Position numbers and translations under genes: made by a program. From contig NZ_JBHSNF010000003.1 in the NCBI RefSeq assembly GCF_042657065.1, positions 248,001 through 312,000 of the forward strand: 64,000 nt of DNA, given 5' to 3'. Positions 56,600 through 64,000 of this stretch are shown in pieces. Numbering within the stretch: the first letter of the stretch is position 1; each line of letters starts with the position of its first letter. The notes under the pieces are model-generated. The model ran no database searches. It saw only the letters and a list, made by a program, of their open reading frames with translations, and was not told the DNA's origin. The stretch comes from Rhodanobacter ginsengisoli. GTDB lineage: Bacteria > Pseudomonadota > Gammaproteobacteria > Xanthomonadales > Rhodanobacteraceae.

Positions 56600-58201
56600 T
56601 CACATGTTCTGGTAGTTCGGCCCGGAGCCGCCTTCGGGGGTGACCCAGGTGATGATCTCGTACGGATCCTTGATGTCGCAGGTCTTGCAGTGCACGCAGT
56701 TGGCGGCGTTGATCTGCAGGCGTCGCCCGGCCTCGTCCTCGACGATCTCGTAGACGTTGGCGGGGCAGAAGCGGGTACACGGGTTGCCGTATTCGGTGGT
56801 GCACTGGTCGATGCAGATCGAGGTGTCGGCCACGTGCAGGTGGATCGGCTGGTCCTCGTCGTGCTCTGTGGCGGCGAAGTACACGCCGGCAAGGCGATCG
56901 CGCGGTGCCAGCGTGCGCTGGAGGTAGTCGCGTTTGGGTTCCTCCTGCGCGCCGAGCTTGTGCAGCGACGACCAGTCGGCCTTGTTCTTCAGCGTCCACG
57001 GCGAGAGCCCGGCGGTCACGGTTTCCCAGGCGGCGTTGAGCATGCCGAACCACAGGCCCTTCTTGAAGGCGGGTTTGATGTTGCGCACCTTCTTCAGCTC
57101 GGCCATCACCGCCGAGCCGCGCAGCTTCGCGTCGAAGCCGGCCGCATCGAGTCCGCTCGCGGCGAGGTGCTCGGCGGCCAGCATGCCGCTCCTGATCGCC
57201 TGGTGGGTGCCCTTCACCTTGGGCACGTTGAGCAGGCCGGCGGTGTCGCCGATCAGCAGTGCACCGGGCATTTCCGTCTTCGGCAGCGACTGATAGCCGC
57301 CGGTGACGATGGCGCGCGCACCGGCCGACAGGATCGTGCCGCCTTCCAGCATCGGCTTGGTCAGCGGGTGGTTCTTCCATTGCTGGAAAGCCTCCCACGG
57401 CTGGTAGTTCGGGTCGGTGTAGTCGAGTCCGCTGACGTAGCCGAGCGCGACCCGATCGCCGTCCAGGTGATACAGGAAGCTGCCGCCGTAGGTGTGGCTG
57501 TCGGCCGGCCAGCCGAAGCTGTGCACGATCTTGCCCGGGGTGACCCGGCCCGGCGGCAGCTGCCACAGTTCCTTGATGCCGATCGAGTAGCCCTGCGGAT
57601 CGCTGCCGGCGTCGAGCCTGAAGCGCTTGATCAACTGCTTGGTGAGGCTGCCGCGGGCGCCTTCGGCCAGCACGGTGACCTTGGCCTTGATGTCGATGCC
57701 TTCGGTGTAGCCCGGCTTGTGCGTGCCGTCCTTCGCCACGCCCATGTCGCCGATGCGCACACCGGCGACCGAACCGTCCTCGTTGTGGACCACGTCGGCC
57801 GCGGCGAAGCCGGGGAACACGTCCACGCCCAGCGCCTCGGCCTGCGGCGCCAGCCACGCGCACATCGCGCCCAGCGAGACGATGAAGTTGCCGTGGTTCT
57901 TCATGCCCGGCGGCACCATGATCTTGCGCCCGCCGGTCTTGCTGAGCAGCCAGAACTCGTCTTCGCCGGCGGCCACGCAGACCGGCGGCGGGTTGTCGCG
58001 CCAGCCGGGCAGCAGCGCATCCAGCGGCTGCGGCTCGATCACCGCGCCGGACAGGATCTGCGCGCCGATGGTCGAGGCCTTCTCGATCACGCACACGCTG
58101 ACGTCGGGCTTCAGTTGCTTGAGGCGGATCGCGAACGACAGTCCGGCCGGACCGGCGCCGACCACGACAACGTCGTATTCCATGGTTTCGCGTTCGCTCA
58201 T
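56600..58201 (-). CDS. Electron transfer flavoprotein-ubiquinone oxidoreductase
   Basis: 533 residues. A monotopic membrane enzyme moving electrons from reduced ETF to ubiquinone. N-terminal FAD motif VVVVGAGPAGLSFAIRL; ubiquinone-binding middle region with GYVSGLDYTDPNY; C-terminal 4Fe-4S ligands in CTRFCPANVYE and NCVHCKTCDIKDPYE, ending PEGGSGPNYQNM. Full length. It works with EtfA and EtfB, from which it is separated by the two glycosyltransferase genes. Confidence 0.96.
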   Translation of the reverse strand: MSERETMEYDVVVVGAGPAGLSFAIRLKQLKPDVSVCVIEKASTIGAQILSGAVIEPQPLDALLPGWRDNPPPVCVAAGEDEFWLLSKTGGRKIMVPPGMKNHGNFIVSLGAMCAWLAPQAEALGVDVFPGFAAADVVHNEDGSVAGVRIGDMGVAKDGTHKPGYTEGIDIKAKVTVLAEGARGSLTKQLIKRFRLDAGSDPQGYSIGIKELWQLPPGRVTPGKIVHSFGWPADSHTYGGSFLYHLDGDRVALGYVSGLDYTDPNYQPWEAFQQWKNHPLTKPMLEGGTILSAGARAIVTGGYQSLPKTEMPGALLIGDTAGLLNVPKVKGTHQAIRSGMLAAEHLAASGLDAAGFDAKLRGSAVMAELKKVRNIKPAFKKGLWFGMLNAAWETVTAGLSPWTLKNKADWSSLHKLGAQEEPKRDYLQRTLAPRDRLAGVYFAATEHDEDQPIHLHVADTSICIDQCTTEYGNPCTRFCPANVYEIVEDEAGRRLQINAANCVHCKTCDIKDPYEIITWVTPEGGSGPNYQNM

Positions 58202-58374
58202 GGCGGACTCCAGCTGGGATGGTGCGGGTGAAGGGGTGTTCGGCGCCGTGTCGGCACACGATACTCCCGCGCATTGTCCGGTTTCGCGCCGCGCGCGGCA
58301 ACGCGTGCTGCGCTACCGCTTGCAATCGCTGCACGGGACACGGCGATAATCGAGGTCAATAACAAGGAGTATTC

Positions 58375-59772
58375 ATGAATTCGACCCCGCCTCTCGCTGA
58401 TCTCGACCTGCGCCGCGCATCGTTGTGCCAACTGCTGCACTGGCTGGCGGCGGGTCGTGTTCAGCCGGAGGCGCTCGCCGATGCCTATCAGCAGGCGATC
58501 GAGCGGATCAACCCGCAGCTCAACGCCTATGTCGACCAGCGCTCGGGCCTGATGCAGGAGCAGGCGCACATGGCCGACCGCCGCAGGCGCGACGGCGTGA
58601 TCGGGCGGCTGGACGGCATCCCGCTGGCTCTGAAGGACAATTTCGACATGGCCGGCTGGCCGACCCGGGCCGGGCTGCCGGGGCGGCACAAGCCGGCGGA
58701 AGGTGACGCGCACGTGGTGGCGCGTCTGCGTGCGTCCGGCGCCGTGCTGGTCGGCAAGACCAACATGGATGAGGGCGCGCTGGGTACGGCCACCGACAAT
58801 CCGCATTTCGGCGCCACCCACAATCCGCACCGTCATGGCTACAGTGCCGGCGGTTCCTCCGGCGGGGCGGCGGCCGCGGTCGCCGCGGGGCTGGCGGTGG
58901 CTGCGGTCGGTTCGGACAGCCTGGGGTCGATCCGCATCCCGGCCAGCTACTGCGGCGTGTATGCGCTGAAACCGACCCATGGCGAGATCTCCGCCCGCGG
59001 CATGGTGCCGGCAGCGCGCCGGCTCGATGCGGTCGGGCTGCTGGCGCGCAGCGCCGACGATCTGACCGTGCTGTTGCAGGTGCTGGCCGGCTACGACGCC
59101 GACGACGCGCGCTCGCGGCGCCGGCGCGTGGCGTTCGCGCTGCCGGACTGGGAACCGGGCAACCTGCGCGCGGGGCTGCTGCCGGATCTGGCCGCGCTCG
59201 GTGTGCAAGCGGACGTGATCGAGGTGTTCGAGGCCGCCATGGCGAAGCTGCCGCATGCGCTGGGCGACCGCCGCACGGTCGATTTCTCGGACTGGGATTT
59301 CGCCCGTACCCGCCGCGCGGGCCTGTTGCTGATGGAGGCGGAGATGCTGGGCACGTTCGCCGCGGACCTGGCCAACACGACGCATCCGGTGTCGGAGCGG
59401 TTCCGCCGCATGCTCGGCTTTGCCGCCGGCAAGAGTGCCGCCGATTATGCAGTGGCCGATCGCGTGCTCGATGCGGCCACCCTGAAGATGCGCCGCCTGT
59501 TTTCCCAGGTCGACGTGCTGGTGCTGCCGACCACGCCGCAGGGTGCGTTTCCGCTGGACGGACCGGTGCCGGATTCGGCGGCCGACCTCACCAGCTTCGC
59601 CAGCCTGGCCGGTTGTCCGGCAGTGAGCCTGCCGATGGGCAACCTGCCGAACGGCTTGCCGGTCGGTCTGCAGCTGGTCGGCGCGCGCGGTTCGGATCTG
59701 CGCCTGCTGGAGCTGGCGGCGGTATGCGCGGCGACGCTGGATGTCGAGCCGACGTATCCGGTGCTGGCGTAG
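58375..59772 (+). CDS. Amidase signature family hydrolase
   Basis: 465 residues. The Ser-cisSer-Lys triad can be placed: Lys87 in IPLALKDNF, Ser161 in YSAGGSSGGAAAA and nucleophile Ser185 in DSLGSIRIPASYCG. The nucleophile motif differs slightly from the common T-G-G-S-I-R (here S-L-G-S-I-R). It hydrolyses amide bonds; no gatB or gatC neighbour is present, so it is unlikely to be the tRNA amidotransferase subunit. AAGGAG lies 6 nt before the ATG. The stop codon lies inside a REP-like palindrome. Confidence 0.87.
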   Translation: MNSTPPLADLDLRRASLCQLLHWLAAGRVQPEALADAYQQAIERINPQLNAYVDQRSGLMQEQAHMADRRRRDGVIGRLDGIPLALKDNFDMAGWPTRAGLPGRHKPAEGDAHVVARLRASGAVLVGKTNMDEGALGTATDNPHFGATHNPHRHGYSAGGSSGGAAAAVAAGLAVAAVGSDSLGSIRIPASYCGVYALKPTHGEISARGMVPAARRLDAVGLLARSADDLTVLLQVLAGYDADDARSRRRRVAFALPDWEPGNLRAGLLPDLAALGVQADVIEVFEAAMAKLPHALGDRRTVDFSDWDFARTRRAGLLLMEAEMLGTFAADLANTTHPVSERFRRMLGFAAGKSAADYAVADRVLDAATLKMRRLFSQVDVLVLPTTPQGAFPLDGPVPDSAADLTSFASLAGCPAVSLPMGNLPNGLPVGLQLVGARGSDLRLLELAAVCAATLDVEPTYPVLA

Positions 59773-59840
59773 GAGCGCACGCTGTGCGCGATGGCCGCGG
59801 CCCTTGGCAAAGAACATCGCGCACAGCGTGTGCTCCTACG
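59768..59840. repeat. 26-bp inverted repeat of a second REP-like class
   Basis: Arms 59768-59793 and 59815-59840 pair with one G-U mismatch around a 21-nt loop. The left arm includes the amidase stop codon. The core reads GTAGGAGCGCAC...GTGCGCG, unlike the elements at 23218 and 53507. It may also act as a terminator for the amidase gene. Confidence 0.8.
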
Positions 59841-60060
59841 CATCCGATCTGGGTTGTTTCGAGCTGCCTTCCACTGTGGTGCGGCAGAAGCGGCCCTTGC
59901 ACGCCTGTGGTTATGGCCTCAGGCTATGTCGATGTGAAAAATCATTTGGACGGCCATTCGGTGAAAGCGCGAGTGCAGGTCCTAGAATGGTCTCTCGCGC
60001 GCGTTGCCAGTTTTCTTTTGGTGTTGCCTTTCCAGTCACCGATTTCGGGATTTTGATGCC

Positions 60061-60975
60061 ATGACTCTGACTTCCGCATCGCGCTCCCACCTCGATAATC
60101 TCGAGGCCGAGAGCATCCACATCTTCCGTGAGGTGCAGGCGGGCTTCCATCGCCCGGTGATGCTGTACTCGATCGGCAAGGACTCTTCGGTGCTGCTGCA
60201 CCTGCTGCGCAAGGCGTTCCACCCGGGGCGCTCGCCGATCCCGCTGTTGCATGTGGATACCACCTGGAAGTTCCGCGAAATGATCGCGTTTCGCGAACAG
60301 GTGGCCGCCGATGGTGACGTCGAGGTGCTGGTGCATATCAATCAGGATGGCGTGCGTCAGGGCATCTCGCCGCTGACCCATGGCGCCACCGTGCACACCG
60401 ACGTGATGAAGACCGCCGCGCTGAAGCAGGCGCTGGACAAGTACGGCTTCGACGCAGCAATCGGTGGCGCCCGCCGCGACGAGGAGAAGTCGCGTGCGAA
60501 GGAGCGCATTTTCTCGTTCCGCAATGCGCAACACCGCTGGGACCCGAAGAGCCAGCGCCCGGAATTCTGGAATACCTACAACACGCACATCCGCAAGGGC
60601 GAGAGCGTGCGGGTGTTTCCGCTGTCCAACTGGACCGAGATGGATGTGTGGCTGTACATCCAGCGCGAGAACATCCCGCTGGTGCCGCTGTATTTCGCCA
60701 AGCCGCGGCCGGTGGTCGAGCGCGACGGCGCGCTGATCATGGTCGACGACGAGCGCTTCACCCTGCGCGAGGGCGAGCGGGTGGAAATGCGCGAAGTGCG
60801 TTTCCGCACGCTGGGCTGCTATCCGCTGACCGGCGCGGTGGAATCCTCGGCCGATACGCTGGAGAAAGTGATCGACGAGATGATCCGATCGCGCAGTTCG
60901 GAGCGGCAGGGGCGGGTGATCGACCAGGACCCGACCGCCTCGATGGAGCGCAAGAAGCAGGAGGGCTACTTCTGA
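60061..60975 (+). CDS. cysD: Sulfate adenylyltransferase small subunit
   Basis: 304 residues. With CysN it makes adenosine 5'-phosphosulfate (APS) from ATP and sulfate. The PP-loop is MLYSIGKDSSVLLHLLRKAF; other landmarks are FDAAIGGARRDEEKSRAKER, RVFPLSNWTEMDVW and LGCYPLTGAVES. The upstream 288 bp hold the REP-like palindrome and a possible TAGAAT box at 59983-59988. Its stop overlaps the cysNC start (TGATG). Confidence 0.96.
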   Translation: MTLTSASRSHLDNLEAESIHIFREVQAGFHRPVMLYSIGKDSSVLLHLLRKAFHPGRSPIPLLHVDTTWKFREMIAFREQVAADGDVEVLVHINQDGVRQGISPLTHGATVHTDVMKTAALKQALDKYGFDAAIGGARRDEEKSRAKERIFSFRNAQHRWDPKSQRPEFWNTYNTHIRKGESVRVFPLSNWTEMDVWLYIQRENIPLVPLYFAKPRPVVERDGALIMVDDERFTLREGERVEMREVRFRTLGCYPLTGAVESSADTLEKVIDEMIRSRSSERQGRVIDQDPTASMERKKQEGYF

Positions 60976-62876
60976 TGACCACGTCGACCCCGAGCCAGGC
61001 CGCCGCGCCCGCCAAGAGCCTGCTGCGCTTCATCACCTGCGGCAGCGTGGACGACGGCAAGAGCACCTTGCTGGGACGCCTGCTCTACGACGCCGGCATG
61101 GTGCCCGACGACCAGCTGGCAGCGCTGGCCCGCGACAGCCGTCGCCAGCATGCCGAGGCCGGTGACACGCTCGATTTCTCGTTGCTGACCGATGGTCTCG
61201 ATGCCGAGCGCCAGCAGGGCATCACCATCGACGTGGCGTACCGCTACTTCCACACCACCCGGCGCAGCTTCATCGTCGCCGACTGCCCCGGCCACGAGCA
61301 GTACACCCGCAACATGGCCACGGGCGCCTCCAACGCCGAAATGGCGGTGGTACTGGTCGATGCACGCAAGGGCCTGCTGCCGCAGACGCGCCGGCACACA
61401 TATATATGTGGCCTGCTGGGTATCCGGCAGGTGGTGCTGGCGGTCAACAAGATGGATCTGGTCGACTTCGATCAGGCCACCTACGACGCCATCGCGGCCG
61501 ACTATGTCGCGCTGGCGGAGAGCCTCGGGATCGACCAGGTGCATTGCCTGCCGGTGGCGGCGCCGACCGGCGAGAATGTCGGTTCGCGTTCGACCCGCAT
61601 GCCCTGGTACGACGGCGCCTGCCTGCTGGAACTGCTGGAGACGATCGACGCGGCGGCGTTTCGTGCGGAAGACTTCCGCATGCCGGTGCAGTGGGTCAAT
61701 CGGCCGGACCAGTCCTTCCGCGGCTATGCCGGCACCATCAGCGGCGGCAGCGTGGCCTGCGGCGACGAGATCGTGGTGCAGCCGGGCGTTCATCGGGCCC
61801 GCGTCGAACGCATCCTGGGCCCGGCCGGCGACCTGCCGCGGGCACAGGCCGGCGAGGCGGTGACCTTGTGCCTCAGTCGGGAGGTCGATGCCAGCCGCGG
61901 CGACGTGATCGCCGATGCACTGCGTCCGGCGCCGGTGGCCGACCAGTTCAACTGCCACGTGCTGTGGCTGGGCGATGCCGCCCTGCTGCCCAACCGCACC
62001 TACCTCCTGAAGATCGGCACCCGCACGGTGAATGCGCGGGTGATGTCGATCAAGCACAAGGTGGACGTCAACAGCCAGGCCAAACTGGCTGCGCGGCATC
62101 TCGAACTGAACGAGGTGGGTTACTGCACGATCGGGCTGGACGACGAGATCGCGTTCGAGCCTTACGCGACCAACCACACGCTTGGCGGCTTCATCCTGAT
62201 CGACCGCCACAGCCATGCCACCGTGGCCTGCGGCATGCTGGACTTCGCCCTGGGCCGATCGGCCAACGTGCACTGGCAGCACGTCGATATCGACAAGAGC
62301 GTGCGCGGCGCCAGCAAGGGCCAACGGCCGCTCTGCCTGTGGTTCACCGGACTTTCCGGCGCCGGCAAGTCGACGATCGCGAACCTGGTCGAGCGCAAGC
62401 TGCACGCGCTGGGTCATCACACCTACCTGCTCGACGGCGACAACGTGCGCCACGGCATCAACAAGGACCTGGGCTTCACGCCGGAGGATCGCGTCGAGAA
62501 CATCCGTCGCATCGCCGAGGTGGCCCATCTGATGGTGGATGCGGGCCTGATCGTGCTGGTCAGTGCGATTTCGCCGTATCGCAGCGAGCGTCGCTCGGCG
62601 CGCGAGCTGTTCGCCGAGGGCGAGTTCATGGAGGTATTCGTGGACACCTCGCTGGAGGAATGCGAACGGCGCGACCCGAAGGGGCTCTATCGCAAGGCCC
62701 GCGCGGGGGAGATCCGCAATTTCACCGGCATCGACGCGCCCTACGAGCGGCCCGAGGCGCCGGACATCCACCTGCTCGGCGGCGGTCGGCGGGCCGAACA
62801 GCTGGCCGAGCAGCTGGTCGAGCAGATCGCGGCGCAGCTGCTGGTCAGCCCGGATATCCACCACGGACACGAGTGA
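60975..62876 (+). CDS. cysNC: Bifunctional sulfate adenylyltransferase large subunit / APS kinase
   Basis: 633 residues, a CysN-CysC fusion. The N-terminal GTPase has the P-loop GSVDDGKSTLLG, DCPGHEQYTRNM and NKMDLVDF, and drives APS synthesis with CysD. The C-terminal APS kinase starts near residue 455, with P-loop GLSGAGKST at 459-467, DGDNVRHGINKDLGF and SAISPYRSER, and makes PAPS. PAPS feeds cysteine synthesis and is the donor for sulfotransferases, which is notable because a sulfotransferase-like domain is encoded at 30522. CysN-CysC fusions occur in Xanthomonas. Confidence 0.96.
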   Translation: MTTSTPSQAAAPAKSLLRFITCGSVDDGKSTLLGRLLYDAGMVPDDQLAALARDSRRQHAEAGDTLDFSLLTDGLDAERQQGITIDVAYRYFHTTRRSFIVADCPGHEQYTRNMATGASNAEMAVVLVDARKGLLPQTRRHTYICGLLGIRQVVLAVNKMDLVDFDQATYDAIAADYVALAESLGIDQVHCLPVAAPTGENVGSRSTRMPWYDGACLLELLETIDAAAFRAEDFRMPVQWVNRPDQSFRGYAGTISGGSVACGDEIVVQPGVHRARVERILGPAGDLPRAQAGEAVTLCLSREVDASRGDVIADALRPAPVADQFNCHVLWLGDAALLPNRTYLLKIGTRTVNARVMSIKHKVDVNSQAKLAARHLELNEVGYCTIGLDDEIAFEPYATNHTLGGFILIDRHSHATVACGMLDFALGRSANVHWQHVDIDKSVRGASKGQRPLCLWFTGLSGAGKSTIANLVERKLHALGHHTYLLDGDNVRHGINKDLGFTPEDRVENIRRIAEVAHLMVDAGLIVLVSAISPYRSERRSARELFAEGEFMEVFVDTSLEECERRDPKGLYRKARAGEIRNFTGIDAPYERPEAPDIHLLGGGRRAEQLAEQLVEQIAAQLLVSPDIHHGHE

Positions 62877-62881
62877 CGGTG

Positions 62882-62899
62882 GCGGGTCGTCGGACCCGC
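62882..62899 (+). terminator. Stem-loop after cysNC
   Basis: A perfect 7-bp GC stem (62882-62888 with 62893-62899) with a GTCG loop, 5 bp after the stop codon. No T-run follows, so it may be a weak or Rho-assisted terminator. Confidence 0.5.
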
Positions 62900-62904
62900 G
62901 CCGC

Positions 62905-62933
62905 TTGGATTGCTCCGGGCCGGCGGCGATAAT
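62905..62933 (+). promoter_or_regulatory. Candidate promoter of gcvT
   Basis: TTGGAT at 62905-62910 and GATAAT at 62928-62933 with 17-bp spacing, 30 bp before the gcvT start. The -10 is good (5 of 6), the -35 only fair. Confidence 0.45.
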
Positions 62934-62963
62934 GCGGGACTTACCCCTGCAAGGCGCCCCGCG

Positions 62964-64000
62964 ATGACCGACAAGACCGTACTCAACGCCACCCACCGTG
63001 CGCTCGGTGCCCGCATGGTCGATTTCGGCGGCTGGGACATGCCGATCAACTACGGTTCGCAGATCGAGGAGCATCACGCGGTGCGCCGCGACGCGGGCAT
63101 GTTCGACGTCTCGCACATGACCGTGATCGACCTGCATGGTCCGCGTACCCGCGAATTCCTGCGCCACCTGCTGGCCAACAGCGTCGACAAGCTGAAGGTG
63201 GTCGGCAAGGCGCTGTACTCGTGCATGCTGAACGAGCAGGGCGGGGTGATCGACGACCTGATCGTGTACTACCTGGGCGAGGAGTTTTTCCGGCTGGTGG
63301 TCAACGCCGGTACCCGCGCCAAGGATCTGGCGTGGATCGAGAAGCAGGCTGCCGCGTTCGACGTGCAGGTGAAGGAGCGTCCCGAGTTCGCGATGATCGC
63401 GGTGCAGGGGCCGAATGCGCGGGCCAGGGTGCTCGGCCTGCTGCACGAGGTGGATCGCCCGCGTATCGAGAAGCTCGGCAAGTTCGCGGCGGCGGCGGCA
63501 CAGGGGCCGCACGGCATGCCGCTGTTCATCGCGCGTACCGGCTATACCGGTGAGGACGGTTTTGAGATCGTCGTGCCGCAGGAGCATGCCGTCGCGCTGT
63601 GGGAGGCGTTGCTCGCCGCCGGCGTGGCAGCGGCCGGGCTCGGTGCGCGCGACACCCTGCGACTGGAAGCGGGCATGAACCTGTACGGCCAGGACATGGA
63701 CGAGGGCGTCACGCCATGGGAGGCGAACCTCGGCTGGACCGTCGCGCTGGACGAAGGCCGCGATTTCATCGGCCGGGCCGCGCTGGAACAGCAGAAGGCC
63801 GCCGGCGTGCCACGCGTGATGGTGGGTCTGGTGCTGGACGAGAAGGGCGTGCTGCGCCACGGGCAGCGCGTACTCACGGCAAATGGCGTGGGCGAGATCC
63901 TTTCCGGCAGCTTCGCGCCGACCCTGGACAAGGCGGTGGCGTTCGCGCGGATTCCGGCAGGCGCGCCCGGCGACCTGCGTGTCGACATCCGCGGCCGCGA
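62964..64000 (+). CDS. gcvT: Glycine cleavage system aminomethyltransferase (T protein), partial at window end
   Basis: 345 residues are visible and the frame is still open at the window edge; about 20 residues are missing compared with the usual length near 365. It transfers the methylene group from the aminomethyl-lipoyl H protein to tetrahydrofolate. Landmarks: MVDFGGWDMPINYGSQIEEH, AGMFDVSHMTVIDLHGP, YTGEDGFEIVVP, the substrate region RDTLRLEAGMNLYGQDM and GRAALEQQK. The ATG at 62964 has AAGG about 10 nt upstream. Stands alone here, behind its own candidate promoter. Confidence 0.96.
   Translation, partial: MTDKTVLNATHRALGARMVDFGGWDMPINYGSQIEEHHAVRRDAGMFDVSHMTVIDLHGPRTREFLRHLLANSVDKLKVVGKALYSCMLNEQGGVIDDLIVYYLGEEFFRLVVNAGTRAKDLAWIEKQAAAFDVQVKERPEFAMIAVQGPNARARVLGLLHEVDRPRIEKLGKFAAAAAQGPHGMPLFIARTGYTGEDGFEIVVPQEHAVALWEALLAAGVAAAGLGARDTLRLEAGMNLYGQDMDEGVTPWEANLGWTVALDEGRDFIGRAALEQQKAAGVPRVMVGLVLDEKGVLRHGQRVLTANGVGEILSGSFAPTLDKAVAFARIPAGAPGDLRVDIRGR

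Noticed and set aside
56207..58231. 674-codon plus-strand frame antisense to the ETF oxidoreductase
   Set aside because: Antisense shadow with no ribosome site, no family motif and a composition typical of reverse-frame GC-rich DNA.
55545..58334. 929-codon minus-strand frame overlapping the glycosyltransferase and ETF oxidoreductase genes
   Set aside because: It is a shifted frame of the oxidoreductase, very rich in Arg and without recognisable motifs.
60966..63860. 964-codon minus-strand open frame across cysNC and gcvT
   Set aside because: It is antisense to two genes with complete family motifs; long antisense frames are expected at this GC content. The protein is His/Arg/Gln-rich with no domain pattern.

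Overview
The window is a chromosomal segment of a GC-rich gammaproteobacterium, most likely of the order Xanthomonadales and probably a Rhodanobacter/Dyella-like member of the Rhodanobacteraceae. This rests on three things: the clustered glycolytic genes with a class I aldolase, a XanB-type bifunctional mannose enzyme next to rml genes, and above all a lipopolysaccharide (LPS) O-antigen locus lying between a metB-type gene and etfA, the position known for Xanthomonas LPS loci. The family-level call is an inference from gene content; no rRNA or tRNA gene is present.

Layout. 1-15 kb is housekeeping metabolism: the C-terminal part of a quinol nitric oxide reductase (norB), gap, a secreted S1/P1 nuclease, a secreted S9 peptidase, pyk, a small TonB-C-like secreted protein, class I fba, two tandem outer-membrane barrels, tkt, the overlapping pgk-gph pair and maiA. 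15-19.7 kb holds pilU, a lipoprotein/coiled-coil pair, a DUF465 protein and cystathionine beta-synthase. 19.8-26.7 kb makes sugar nucleotides: glmS, xanB and the overlapping rmlBACD operon (GDP-mannose and dTDP-L-rhamnose).

28.1-52.5 kb is the O-antigen locus, with visibly lower GC than both flanks. It encodes an ABC exporter (Wzm, and Wzt with a long C-terminal domain). Next is a 1428-residue fusion protein with a sulfotransferase-like head, a coiled coil built of 53-residue repeats, a GT4 glycosyltransferase and an RgpF-like domain. The rest includes methyltransferases, nucleotide-sugar epimerases (one a UDP-sulfoquinovose synthase homologue, one GalE), an acyltransferase and two polyprenyl-phosphate-type GT2 enzymes. 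There are also a GtrA-like and a UPF0104-like flippase, and two paralogous polytopic GT-C-like proteins with a large extra domain. A small lipoprotein appears to share part of that domain.

52.5-64 kb returns to high GC: etfBA, two GT2 glycosyltransferases (one rhamnosyltransferase-like), ETF-ubiquinone oxidoreductase, an amidase, cysD-cysNC (sulfate activation to PAPS) and gcvT, which runs off the window end. REP-like inverted repeats lie at three intergenic sites.

How it may work together: xanB, rmlBACD, galE and the SQD1-like enzyme supply activated sugars. Chains are assembled in the cytoplasm, possibly length-controlled and capped by the fusion protein, and exported by Wzm/Wzt. Lipid-linked sugars flipped by GtrA or the UPF0104 protein could then be added in the periplasm by the GT-C proteins. 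CysD/CysNC provide PAPS, the donor a sulfotransferase would need. The last three sentences are hypotheses built from domain content.
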